Part shown: piece by piece, positions 25,453 through 33,913 of the stretch
Position numbering within the stretch: position 1 is the stretch's first letter
How the letters are laid out: every line of letters starts with the position of its first letter
Assembly: GCF_003463065.1 (NCBI RefSeq)
Contig: NZ_QSCM01000006.1
Span: forward strand, 1-64,000
Length of the DNA: 64,000 bases
Origin: Blautia sp. OF03-15BH
Lineage (GTDB): Bacteria > Bacillota > Clostridia > Lachnospirales > Lachnospiraceae
Direction of reading: 5' to 3'
Position numbers and translations under genes: made by a program
The notes under the pieces: model-generated
What the model was told of the DNA's origin: nothing
Databases searched by the model: none
The model's input: the letters and a program-made list of their open reading frames with translations, nothing else

Positions 25453-26187
25453 ATGAACTTATTATTGGTAGATGATGAAATTGCTATGGTGCAAATCATG
25501 AAAGAAGCAGTGGACTGGAAAAAACAGGGCATTAAGGAATTATATACAGCGCATAATGCGGATGAAGCCAAAGATATCCTGGAGAGCACAAAAATTGATA
25601 TTCTGGTCTGTGATATAGAAATGCCAGGGGAAAGCGGACTGGAATTGATCAAATGGATGGAGGATATCTATCCGGAGATCATCAGTATTATCCTGACAGG
25701 GTATCCGGATTTCAATTATGCCCGAAGTGCAGTTTCCCTGGGCGTCTACCAGTATCTCTTAAAACCGGTAGCTTTTGAAGAATTAGAAGAAGTGGTCCAT
25801 CATGCGGTAGAAAGAGTAGAAGAAATCATCTCTTCACAGAATAGAAAAGACATGACCGGAATAGAAGAAATGTCAGATCCGGTAAGAGTGATCAAGGAAT
25901 ACCTGGAAATCCATTATAATGAAGTGATCACAAGAAAAAATATTGAATCACTGGTACATTTAAACGGAGATTATGTGAATCGGGAATTCAGAAAATATAC
26001 CGGCTGTACGTTTATGGAATATATTCAGAAATACCGGATCATTATGGCAAAAAAGTTCTTGAGGGAAACATCGATGTCCATGGCCGAGATCAGCTCTCAC
26101 ATCGGATATGATTCTCCGGCATATTTTGCAAAAATCTTCAAGAAACAAACCTTACTGACACCAAGCGAATATAGAAATAAAAAATAA
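25453..26187 (+). CDS. YesN-type response regulator (receiver-AraC)
   Basis: A 244-residue transcription factor. The receiver domain (1-120) has the acidic pair DDE (residues 7-9), phospho-acceptor D54 in VCDIEMPGESG and the K of YLLKPVA. An AraC-type double helix-turn-helix (about 140-244) includes CTFMEYIQKYRIIMAKKFL and SMAEISSHIGYDSPAYFAKIFKK. It is shorter than many YesN proteins because the linker is brief. Inferred role: activation of the downstream solute-binding protein, permeases and fucosidase when the kinase senses a glycan. Confidence 0.9.
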   Translation: MNLLLVDDEIAMVQIMKEAVDWKKQGIKELYTAHNADEAKDILESTKIDILVCDIEMPGESGLELIKWMEDIYPEIISIILTGYPDFNYARSAVSLGVYQYLLKPVAFEELEEVVHHAVERVEEIISSQNRKDMTGIEEMSDPVRVIKEYLEIHYNEVITRKNIESLVHLNGDYVNREFRKYTGCTFMEYIQKYRIIMAKKFLRETSMSMAEISSHIGYDSPAYFAKIFKKQTLLTPSEYRNKK

Positions 26188-26311
26188 CCAAGTCGATTTT
26201 GTTATAGAATGGGTCGAGATTGAAATTGAAAGAGAAACAGAGAACCTGTATGATTGGTATATCGACAGCAAAGGAAAACAAAAAAATACTTTTCAAACAG
26301 GGGGATTAAAA

Positions 26312-27817
26312 ATGAAAAAGAAATTGGTCAGTGGGTTACTTGTAGCAGCAATGAGCCTGTCCATGCTGGCAGGAAGCATTGTTTCTCTTGCAGATGAAGC
26401 AACAGACGCTGTATTAAAGGATGGAGATACGACAGAGATCCTTATGGTATGGCCGGGTTCCAACGCATCTCCTGCCAGCATGCAGGAAGTAGAGGATGCA
26501 ATGAATGAACTGATCGCACCGGTTGCAGATGCAAAGATCAAACTGCAGATCATTGAGTGGGGTGCTTATGATGACCAGATCAACCTGATGCTTTCCAGTG
26601 GAGAGAAGCTGGATATCTTCCTTGGTACTTCCAATATCAGAGAAAGAGGTCAGAGAGGTCAGTTGTATGATATTGCAGAAGATGTACAGACCTATGCACC
26701 GGATGCATATGCAGCAATGGAGCGTTACATTAATGCCTGCTATTTTGATGGAGCATTATACGGACTTCCCATTTATCGTGATATGGCAGCACAGGCCGGT
26801 CTGATCTGCAGAAAAGATATTCTGGATGAAACCGGATTTACCGTTGATGATGTCAAAACAATGGATGATGTGGAAAAGGTAATTGAAAAAGTACATGAGC
26901 TTCATCCGGAGATGTACGCACTGATCCCGTCTGATCTGAAGAGCGGCTGTTTGTTAAACTACATCAAGGGTCAGTTTGATGATATTTCATCCGGAGTTGG
27001 CGTTGCAATGGATGATGATACATCTGACGGAGTAACTGTTGTAAACATCTATGATACAGATGAATATAAAGAGATGGCTAAAGTAGCTTATGACTGGAAT
27101 CAGAAAGGTTACTTCATGCCGGATTCTACAACAAACACAACTCCCAGACAGGATATCTTAAAAGCAAATAATGCATTTGGCTACTTTGGAAACTATCATC
27201 CGGGTATTGTAACCCAGGAGGTTATGAATACCGGTATGGACATTGTAGCAATGCCAATCACAGAAAAATCTCTTTCCACACAGTCTGTAAATAACATCGA
27301 ATGGCTGGTAGCTGCACAGACAGAAAATCCGGAAAAAACTCTGGCAGTTCTGAACCTGTTATATTCCAGCGCTGATTTCCAGAATCTGTTCCGTTATGGT
27401 ATCGAAGGAAAAGATTATGAAGTCAAAGATGCCGAGAAAGGTATCGCAGGATATCCGGAAGGTGTTACAAGTGCAACTGTTGGCTGGGGAAATGAGATGT
27501 GGCTTTCCGGTAATGCTTCTGTAGGATATGCATGGGAGACCGATCCGGAGGATGTATTTGAGAAATACTCTGAGTTCAATGATACTGCAACACTTTCTCC
27601 GCTGTATGGCTTTATCTATGATACCAGTAATGTGAAGAATGAAATTACTGCGATCAGCAACGTGAAAGACAAATACAAAGCAATCATCGAAAATGGTGAT
27701 GCGGATCCGGAAACAGCAGTAGCAGAATTCAATGAAGAGTTGAAGGCAGCTGGAATCGATCATATCATCGAGGATGTACAGGCACAGGCAGATGCATGGC
27801 TCGCTGAAAACAAATAA
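26312..27817 (+). CDS. Extracellular solute-binding protein of Lpl-type ABC importer
   Basis: A 501-residue family-1-like sugar-binding protein related to LplA/YtcQ. MKKKLVSGLLVAAMSLSML is a signal peptide, then the mature domain with DTTEILMVWPGSNASPAS and DQINLMLSSGEKLDIFLG, the typical hinge and ligand-cleft start. At residues 19-22 the expected lipobox LAGC reads LAGS, so the lipid-anchoring Cys is missing and cleavage near SLA-DEA by signal peptidase I is more likely. AGGGGG lies seven bases before the ATG. A terminator-like stem separates it from the permeases, as is common for abundant binding proteins. Confidence 0.88.
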   Translation: MKKKLVSGLLVAAMSLSMLAGSIVSLADEATDAVLKDGDTTEILMVWPGSNASPASMQEVEDAMNELIAPVADAKIKLQIIEWGAYDDQINLMLSSGEKLDIFLGTSNIRERGQRGQLYDIAEDVQTYAPDAYAAMERYINACYFDGALYGLPIYRDMAAQAGLICRKDILDETGFTVDDVKTMDDVEKVIEKVHELHPEMYALIPSDLKSGCLLNYIKGQFDDISSGVGVAMDDDTSDGVTVVNIYDTDEYKEMAKVAYDWNQKGYFMPDSTTNTTPRQDILKANNAFGYFGNYHPGIVTQEVMNTGMDIVAMPITEKSLSTQSVNNIEWLVAAQTENPEKTLAVLNLLYSSADFQNLFRYGIEGKDYEVKDAEKGIAGYPEGVTSATVGWGNEMWLSGNASVGYAWETDPEDVFEKYSEFNDTATLSPLYGFIYDTSNVKNEITAISNVKDKYKAIIENGDADPETAVAEFNEELKAAGIDHIIEDVQAQADAWLAENK

Positions 27818-27828
27818 AAGGAAATAGG

Positions 27829-27869
27829 AAAAACGGTCGATTAATAGAGCTATTGGTCGGCCGTTTTTT
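27829..27869 (+). terminator. Partial terminator/attenuator after the binding-protein gene
   Basis: AAAACGGTCG pairs with CGGCCGTTTT (one T-G pair) and six T follow. Between a binding protein and its permeases this likely lowers permease expression by partial termination. Confidence 0.72.
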
Positions 27870-27913
27870 ATGAAGAAGAATACGAGTGAAATTTGCATCA
27901 GAGAGGACAGGAT

Positions 27914-28831
27914 ATGAACAGTAAGAAAAAGAAAATGCTGAAAAGAGCAATACCTCTTTATATTATGGTAGCACCGGGATTTATCTATTTGTTGATCAAT
28001 AACTACATACCTATGCTTGGAATTGTAATAGCATTTAAAAATCTGAATTTCTCAAAAGGAATTCTGAAAAGTGACTGGGCGGGGCTGTCAAACTTCGAGT
28101 ATCTTTTTAAAGCGCCCGATGCTTTTTTGATAACAAGAAATACGATCCTATATAATGTTGCGTTTATTGTTGTAAATACAGTGGTTGCTATTGTGATCGC
28201 GATCATTCTGAGTGAAATACGCAGCAAGATGAAAGTAAAGATTTTTCAGTCTTGTGTTTTGATCCCTTCTCTGATCTCAATTATCATCGTGAGCTATCTG
28301 GCCTACGCCTTTCTGAGTGGAAGAACAGGATTTATCAATGGTTCACTGGCAGCAGCTGGAAAGGACACCATTTCTTTTTATACAGAGCCTAAATACTGGC
28401 CGGCGATACTGATCTTTATCAATTGCTGGAAAGGCGCCGGATATTCTTCCATTATTTATCTGGCAGCTATTCTGGGGATCGATCAGGAAATGTATGAAGC
28501 AGCAGAGATCGATGGGGCGACAAGATGGAATAAAATCCGTTTTATTACCCTGCCAATGCTGAAATCTACAGTGATCACATTGACACTGATGAATGTAGGA
28601 AGAATTTTCTATTCCGATTTTGGTCTGTTCTATCAGGTACCTATGAACTCCGGAGCTCTGATCAATGCAACGAATACCATAGATACTTATGTATACAGAG
28701 GATTGATTGAATTAGGAGATATCAGTATGTCATCGGCAGCCTGTGTATATCAGTCATTAGTAGGTTTTGTCCTGGTTCTGACTGCAAACTGGGTTACCAA
28801 GAAGTTAAGTAGCGAAAATGCACTGTTTTAG
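27914..28831 (+). CDS. ABC sugar importer permease (LplB type)
   Basis: A 305-residue inner membrane permease with six predicted helices. The N-terminus IPLYIMVAPGFIYLLINNYIP and the EAA loop YEAAEIDGATRWNKIRFITLP, which docks to the ATPase, are typical of the LplB/YtcP class. ATG 27914 follows GAGAGG by seven bases. It works with the next permease and the upstream binding protein. No ATPase gene is in this operon; such importers usually share a multitask MsmK-type ATPase encoded elsewhere. Confidence 0.9.
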   Translation: MNSKKKKMLKRAIPLYIMVAPGFIYLLINNYIPMLGIVIAFKNLNFSKGILKSDWAGLSNFEYLFKAPDAFLITRNTILYNVAFIVVNTVVAIVIAIILSEIRSKMKVKIFQSCVLIPSLISIIIVSYLAYAFLSGRTGFINGSLAAAGKDTISFYTEPKYWPAILIFINCWKGAGYSSIIYLAAILGIDQEMYEAAEIDGATRWNKIRFITLPMLKSTVITLTLMNVGRIFYSDFGLFYQVPMNSGALINATNTIDTYVYRGLIELGDISMSSAACVYQSLVGFVLVLTANWVTKKLSSENALF

Positions 28832-28843
28832 GAGGAAAGTAAG

Positions 28844-29737
28844 ATGGTTGGAAAAGGCGAGAGACGCTATCAGCGTATGCTGACAGTGATTATGTTTTTG
28901 ATATCTCTGATAATGGTGATTCCCCTGATCCTGCTGGTTATGGCATCCATTACCAGTAACAATGAGATCGTAATGCATGGCTATTCTTTCTGGCCGAAAG
29001 AATTCAGTCTGGATGCATATAAGTATATCTGGAATGAAAAAGCACAGATTTTTCATGCATACGGAGTAACGGTTCTGGTGACTGTTATTGGTACAGCAGT
29101 CGGAACCATGCTCACTCTTTTATATGGTTATGTTTTAGCACAGCCGAAGTTTCCAGGAAAAAGTTTTCTTGCATTCTATTTGTTCTTTACTATGCTTTTT
29201 AATGGTGGTCTTGTTCCCACCTACATCATGTATACACGTTATCTGCATCTGAAAAATTCCATTGCAGCCTTGATCATACCGGGACTTCTGATGAACGCAT
29301 TTAACGTTATTTTAGCAAGAACCTTCATCCAGTCGAATGTTCCGGTAGCGTTAAAGGAAGCAGCGGAGATCGATGGTGCCTCGGAATTCAGGATTTTCGG
29401 TCAGGTGGCTCTGCCGTTATGTAAACCGATCATTGCGACGGTAGGACTGTTCATCGGTCTGTCTTACTGGAATGACTGGATGAATGGATTATATTATGTG
29501 ACAGATGCCAAGCTGTTCAGTATCCAACAGCTTTTAAACAACATGATAAAGAACATAGAGTTTTTATCCAAGAATGCGAACAGCAATATCAATGTATCAA
29601 GTATCAGCGGCGGAATCCCTCAAGAGACGGTACGAATGGCAATAGCAATCGTAGGTCTGCTGCCTATTCTGTTGGTTTTCCCGTTCGTACAGAAATATTT
29701 TATCAAAGGAATATCGGTAGGTGCTGTTAAAGGTTAA
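28844..29737 (+). CDS. ABC sugar importer permease (LplC type)
   Basis: A 297-residue six-helix permease, the second subunit of the importer. LKEAAEIDGASEFRIFGQVALPLCKP is the EAA loop. GLSYWNDWMNGLYYV and the C-terminal PFVQKYFIKGISVGAVKG are typical family signatures. AGGAGG lies just before the ATG, 12 bp after the first permease gene. The genes are co-transcribed with the GH29 fucosidase 15 bp downstream, pointing to uptake of fucosylated oligosaccharides. Confidence 0.9.
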   Translation: MVGKGERRYQRMLTVIMFLISLIMVIPLILLVMASITSNNEIVMHGYSFWPKEFSLDAYKYIWNEKAQIFHAYGVTVLVTVIGTAVGTMLTLLYGYVLAQPKFPGKSFLAFYLFFTMLFNGGLVPTYIMYTRYLHLKNSIAALIIPGLLMNAFNVILARTFIQSNVPVALKEAAEIDGASEFRIFGQVALPLCKPIIATVGLFIGLSYWNDWMNGLYYVTDAKLFSIQQLLNNMIKNIEFLSKNANSNINVSSISGGIPQETVRMAIAIVGLLPILLVFPFVQKYFIKGISVGAVKG

Positions 29738-29752
29738 GAGAAAGGTGAAGAT

Positions 29753-31111
29753 ATGAAGACAACAGAAGCAATGAAATCTTTTGAACTGGTACGGAAGGAT
29801 TACCAGCCAGAAAAGGTAGCATGTTTAAGCAAAGAAGAGATGCAATGGTTTCGCGATGCAAAATTCGGAATGTTCATTCACTGGGGAATTTATTCCATGC
29901 TTGGAAAGGGTGAATGGGTACTCTTTAATGAACGGCTGGATGTGAAAGAGTATGAAAAATTAGCCGAAGATTTCAAAGCGGAAAAATTTGATGCGCGTGC
30001 ATGGGCAAAAGCAGCCAAAGATGCAGGCATGAAGTATATGGTTCTCACGACACGCCATCATGACGGTTTCTGTTTATTTGACAGTAAAGCAAGTGATTTC
30101 AAGGCAACAAACAGTGCGGCAGAAAAAGATTTTGTAAGAGAATATGTAGAAGCCTGCAGAGAAGCAGGATTGAAAGTCGGTTTTTATTATTCTCCTCTGG
30201 ACTGGAGATTCCCCGGATACTTTTTCCCGGATTTATACTGGGAAAATGCACGGGCATTAAAAAAACAATGCCATGATCAGCTGATCGAACTGATGACGAA
30301 TTACGGAAAAATCGATATGCTCTGGTTTGATGGAGAATGGCTGGCACTTGGCGGCAATGACTGGACAGGAGAAAAGGGATGGTTCCGGAAACCTGACTGG
30401 GCAGTTGGCGAGTATATGAGAGTCAATTATTTCTGGGAATCTGAAAAGATCATCAATGAGATCCGCAAATTGCAGCCGGGAATCATGATCAATAACAGAT
30501 TTGGTTGGGAAGGAGATTTTCATACAAGAGAACGCCGGATCGATGAGATCCGTACGGATAAACCATGGGATTCCTGTGATTGTATTGCGGATTCCTGGGG
30601 ATATATACCGGGCAGAGAAGTTCTTTCTCTGAGAGAACTGATCCATAATCTGGTGTCCATTGTTGTGCGTGATGGAAATTATCTGTTAAATGTAGGACCG
30701 ACCGGCGACGGAAATATGGAAGAGGAACAGGTAAAACGGCTGGCTGAACTGGGAGCGTGGATGAAACAATATGGAGAAACTCTCTACGGAACAAGAGGCG
30801 GCCCTGTAATTCCGGGAAGCTGGGGAGGAACTACTTACAAAGAGAATAAAGTATATGTTCATATTATGGAATGGAAGTCTGATAAGATCAGGCTGCAGCT
30901 TACCGGAAACAAATTAAAAAGCTGGAAGCTGTGGAATGTGAAATCTGCTGATATTCAGGAAAAAGACGAATATATTCAGATTGAAGTTCCAGAAGCAGAA
31001 CGGGATGCTTATGATACCATTATTGAGCTGGAGTTTGAAAATCCCATTCAGTGGGAGGGCGCTTCCTGTAAAGAAAATGATGTATATGGACTGGCAGATG
31101 GATTAAAGTAA
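29753..31111 (+). CDS. Alpha-L-fucosidase, GH29, cytoplasmic
   Basis: A 452-residue retaining fucosidase that releases L-fucose from oligosaccharides. WFRDAKFGMFIHWGIYS, MVLTTRHHDGFCLFDS and VGFYYSPLDW are GH29 blocks. The nucleophile is D193 in IDMLWFDGEW. There is no signal peptide, so it acts inside the cell on glycans delivered by the upstream importer. The acid/base residue is not obvious from sequence alone, as is usual for this family. A C-terminal beta domain spans about 345-452. It is the last gene of the operon, before a bidirectional terminator. Confidence 0.92.
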   Translation: MKTTEAMKSFELVRKDYQPEKVACLSKEEMQWFRDAKFGMFIHWGIYSMLGKGEWVLFNERLDVKEYEKLAEDFKAEKFDARAWAKAAKDAGMKYMVLTTRHHDGFCLFDSKASDFKATNSAAEKDFVREYVEACREAGLKVGFYYSPLDWRFPGYFFPDLYWENARALKKQCHDQLIELMTNYGKIDMLWFDGEWLALGGNDWTGEKGWFRKPDWAVGEYMRVNYFWESEKIINEIRKLQPGIMINNRFGWEGDFHTRERRIDEIRTDKPWDSCDCIADSWGYIPGREVLSLRELIHNLVSIVVRDGNYLLNVGPTGDGNMEEEQVKRLAELGAWMKQYGETLYGTRGGPVIPGSWGGTTYKENKVYVHIMEWKSDKIRLQLTGNKLKSWKLWNVKSADIQEKDEYIQIEVPEAERDAYDTIIELEFENPIQWEGASCKENDVYGLADGLK

Positions 31112-31123
31112 ACGCTGCCAAAT

Positions 31124-31176
31124 AAAAAACCGGCATTCCGGACGGAAAGAAATCCGTCTGGAAATGCCGGTTTTTT
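31124..31176. terminator. Bidirectional terminator
   Basis: CCGGCATT (31130-31137) pairs with AATGCCGG (31163-31170) around an inner GGACGG/CCGTC stem, with A-run before and T-run after. It ends the fucosidase operon and the convergent YitT gene. Confidence 0.85.
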
Positions 31177-31187
31177 GTGTCTGAAAA

Positions 31188-32069
31188 TCAAGATGGATGA
31201 TTGTTATTACTGGAAAAGATATCCGCGACTTCACTGATCGTAATATAGGCGAGCGGATCAATGTTGTGTACGATGTCTTTCATTCGGATGATCTGATATC
31301 TGTTGATGATAAAGTAGATCATCGATTTGTCGCGGTTTGAGTAGCCGCCTTTGGCACTGAGATGTGTCACACCGCTTTCAAAGGTCTCGCTGAGTGCTTT
31401 GCATATTTCATCCGGATGTTCTGTGATGATAATGGCACATTTGGACCGGTCGATACCTTCCACAATGAAATCGACGGTCTTTAAAGCGGCAGCATAGGTG
31501 ACGATGGAATATAAAGGCAGGATCCAGCTTTTGAGTACAAAGCCGCAAATGATATATAGAAGGATATTATAGATCATGACAAAGGTTCCGACCGTGATGC
31601 CAAGGCGTTTGGAGAAAATCACTGCCATGACTTCAATTCCGTCCATTGCACCGCCGAAACGGATCGCAAGACCGCTGCCGATACCGGATATCACGCCGCC
31701 AAACAGTGCACAGAGCAGCAGATCCGTGCCGGCAAGAGGAGAGGCAATACTGACATCAATGGGAAAGACATCCGTGATCAGCCATGCGAAAAGAGAGTAG
31801 ACCGCCACCGTATAGATCGCATAGGCAGTAAAAAGCCTGCCCAGTTTTTTCAGACCGAACAGAAACAGAGGGATATTCAGTAATAAAAGGAAAAAAGACA
31901 GAGACAGATACGGTGGAGTGATCTGTTCCAGCAACATAGAGGTTCCTGAAATACCGCTGTCATACAATTTGACCGGGGTCAGGAAAATCGTGATCCCAAA
32001 GGCGTTTACGATTCCTGCAACGGTAAGCATCAGTAGATTTACAACACGAAAATTCTTGGGGTGTTTCAT
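31188..32069 (-). CDS. YitT family membrane protein
   Basis: A 293-residue protein with five to six N-terminal membrane helices (about 10-200; FGITIFLTPVKLYDSGISGTS, FGGAMDGIEVMAVIFSKRLG) followed by a cytoplasmic DUF2179 domain (about 205-290; KCAIIITEHPDEICKAL, HLSAKGGYSNRDKSMIYFII). This matches the YitT family, of unknown transport or regulatory role. AAGGAG lies about nine bases before the ATG on the minus strand. It is transcribed alone. Confidence 0.88.
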   Translation of the reverse strand: MKHPKNFRVVNLLMLTVAGIVNAFGITIFLTPVKLYDSGISGTSMLLEQITPPYLSLSFFLLLLNIPLFLFGLKKLGRLFTAYAIYTVAVYSLFAWLITDVFPIDVSIASPLAGTDLLLCALFGGVISGIGSGLAIRFGGAMDGIEVMAVIFSKRLGITVGTFVMIYNILLYIICGFVLKSWILPLYSIVTYAAALKTVDFIVEGIDRSKCAIIITEHPDEICKALSETFESGVTHLSAKGGYSNRDKSMIYFIINRYQIIRMKDIVHNIDPLAYITISEVADIFSSNNNHPS

Positions 32070-32147
32070 TTTCTTACACTCCTTTATTCAGGTGAGGGCA
32101 GCGTGCCGGTATGATGGCTGCTGCAAGGTAGAGTTGGTTACGGGCAG

Positions 32148-32163
32148 GTAGCGAAGCGGATTG
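32148..32163. repeat. Intergenic dispersed repeat fragment (copy B)
   Basis: A 16-base stretch identical, in inverse orientation, to the central block (35373-35388) of the repeat at 35.4 kb; similarity continues imperfectly to about 32173. It lies in the 308-bp divergent gap 32070-32377. Confidence 0.5.
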
Positions 32164-32253
32164 AGAAGATCCGTTTGCAACAAAGTATAACATATGGACA
32201 GAGGGAAGAATAGCCCTTATGTAAAATTTCTGTATCAAAAACAGACAAAAATC

Positions 32254-32306
32254 TTATAGAAATTTAACTTTGGACAAATGGAGATTTTACAGAGCCCACC
32301 TATAAT
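32254..32306 (+). promoter_or_regulatory. Possible Pho-type promoter of alkaline phosphatase
   Basis: TATAAT (32301-32306) lacks a good -35 hexamer. Upstream, TTATAG (32254), TTAACT (32264) and TTTACA (32286) are spaced by about one or two helical turns, reminiscent of PhoP direct repeats of Gram-positive bacteria. Activation under phosphate starvation is inferred. Confidence 0.35.
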
Positions 32307-32377
32307 AGGCATCGTCAAGAAAAGAAGTGAAACAGATTCATTTTGCAGTTACAATGAGTTATGTAAAGGAGAGTATT

Positions 32378-33913
32378 ATGAAAGCAAAAAAAGTCGGTGC
32401 ATTATTATTGGCAGCAGCAATGGCAGTCTGTACAGTACCTGTTCATGGAATGGCAGCAGAAGAAGGAACAAAGACTCCGAAATATATTTTCCTGTTCATC
32501 GGTGATGGAATGAGTTATCCGCAGGTGCAGACAACCAACTATTATCTGAATGCGATCGCAGATGACGGAGATGAGATCCTCAACAGCGAAAGCAAGCTGA
32601 ACATGATGAAATTCCCGGTAGCCGGATCTGCACAGACCTATGACAGCACATCCTTCTGTCCGGATTCCGCTTCCACAGCAACTTCCATTTCCACAGGTCA
32701 TAAGACCTACAGCGGAACCATCAATATGGATGAGAAGATGGAGACCTCCTATGAGACCATCGCAGAAAAACTGAAAAAACAGCTTGGCTATAAAGTGGGA
32801 ATCCTTTCCTCTGTAAACTTAAATCATGCAACACCGGCAGCTTTCTATGCACATCAGGCATCCAGAAATAGTTATTATGAAATCGGTCAGGAGCTGATCG
32901 CAAGTGATTTTGATTATTTTGCAGGCGGCGGTCTGAAGAAGACAACCGGAGCAGATGGGGATAAAACGGATTTGTACCAGCTGGCAGAAGAAGCAGGGTA
33001 TAAAGTGATCAAAACCCAGGCAGAGGCAGAGAGCCTGACCGCAGAGGATGGAAAAGCAATCGTTATCGATGAAACGCTTGCGGACAGCGATGCAATGAGC
33101 TATGACATGGACCGCGAAGAAGGCGAATGGGGACTTTCCGACTATGTTGAAAAAGGAATTGAGGTACTGGACAATGAGACCGGCTTCTTCATGATGGTTG
33201 AGGGCGGAAAGATCGACTGGGCCTGCCATGCAAATGATGCAGCAGCAACGATCACAGATACCGTGGCCATGGATGATGCAGTTGGAAAAGCAGTGGAGTT
33301 CTACAAGGAACATCCGGATGAGACCTTGATCCTTGTAACGGGAGACCATGAGACTGGTGGTCTTACCATTGGCTTCGCAGGAACGGATTATGACACCTTT
33401 CTTACCAACATCAGCAACCAGAAAATCTCCTATGCAAAATTTGATTCCGATTATGTGGCAGCATACAAGGAGAACAAGACGGATTTTGACACCGTAATGG
33501 CTGACATTACAGAGCTGTTCGGACTTCAGGCGCCGGACGGAGCCACAGAAAGCTCCAACCAGGCAGACAGCAAGGATGTGCATCCGGAAGGAACGGACGA
33601 TAAAGGAAGCCTTGTGATGACCGATTATGAGTATCAGAAGCTTCAGGCTGCTTATGAAGAAACCATGAGCAGAACCGGTGAAGAAGAGGAATTTGGCCAG
33701 GAAGAATATCTGCTGTATGGAAGCTACGAACCGCTGACCGTAACGATCACACATATCCTGAACAATAAGTCCGGTATCAATTTCTCCTCCTATGCACATA
33801 CAGGACTTCCGGTAGAAGTATTTGCCATGGGAGCAGGTCAGGATGAGTTTGTCGGTTACTACGATAACACAGATATTTATAACAAGATGGCGGCACTTAC
33901 AGGAGTAGAATAA
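32378..33913 (+). CDS. Secreted alkaline phosphatase
   Basis: A 511-residue exported phosphomonoesterase of the PhoA superfamily. A signal peptide (MKAKKVGALLLAAAMAVCTV, cleavage near GMAAEE) precedes the first metal-binding motif FIGDGMSYPQ. The nucleophile is S97 in CPDSASTATSISTGHKTY. MVEGGKIDWACHAND and LVTGDHETGGL supply further metal ligands. ATG 32378 has AAAGGAG six bases upstream; the longer in-frame opening has no site. A late insertion (about 385-430, rich in Asp/Glu/Ser) separates the core from the final His-containing strand. It liberates phosphate outside the cell. The next gene starts at the very next base. Confidence 0.9.
   Translation: MKAKKVGALLLAAAMAVCTVPVHGMAAEEGTKTPKYIFLFIGDGMSYPQVQTTNYYLNAIADDGDEILNSESKLNMMKFPVAGSAQTYDSTSFCPDSASTATSISTGHKTYSGTINMDEKMETSYETIAEKLKKQLGYKVGILSSVNLNHATPAAFYAHQASRNSYYEIGQELIASDFDYFAGGGLKKTTGADGDKTDLYQLAEEAGYKVIKTQAEAESLTAEDGKAIVIDETLADSDAMSYDMDREEGEWGLSDYVEKGIEVLDNETGFFMMVEGGKIDWACHANDAAATITDTVAMDDAVGKAVEFYKEHPDETLILVTGDHETGGLTIGFAGTDYDTFLTNISNQKISYAKFDSDYVAAYKENKTDFDTVMADITELFGLQAPDGATESSNQADSKDVHPEGTDDKGSLVMTDYEYQKLQAAYEETMSRTGEEEEFGQEEYLLYGSYEPLTVTITHILNNKSGINFSSYAHTGLPVEVFAMGAGQDEFVGYYDNTDIYNKMAALTGVE

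Noticed and set aside
32819..33799. 326-codon minus-strand frame
   Set aside because: Antisense shadow of the alkaline phosphatase.
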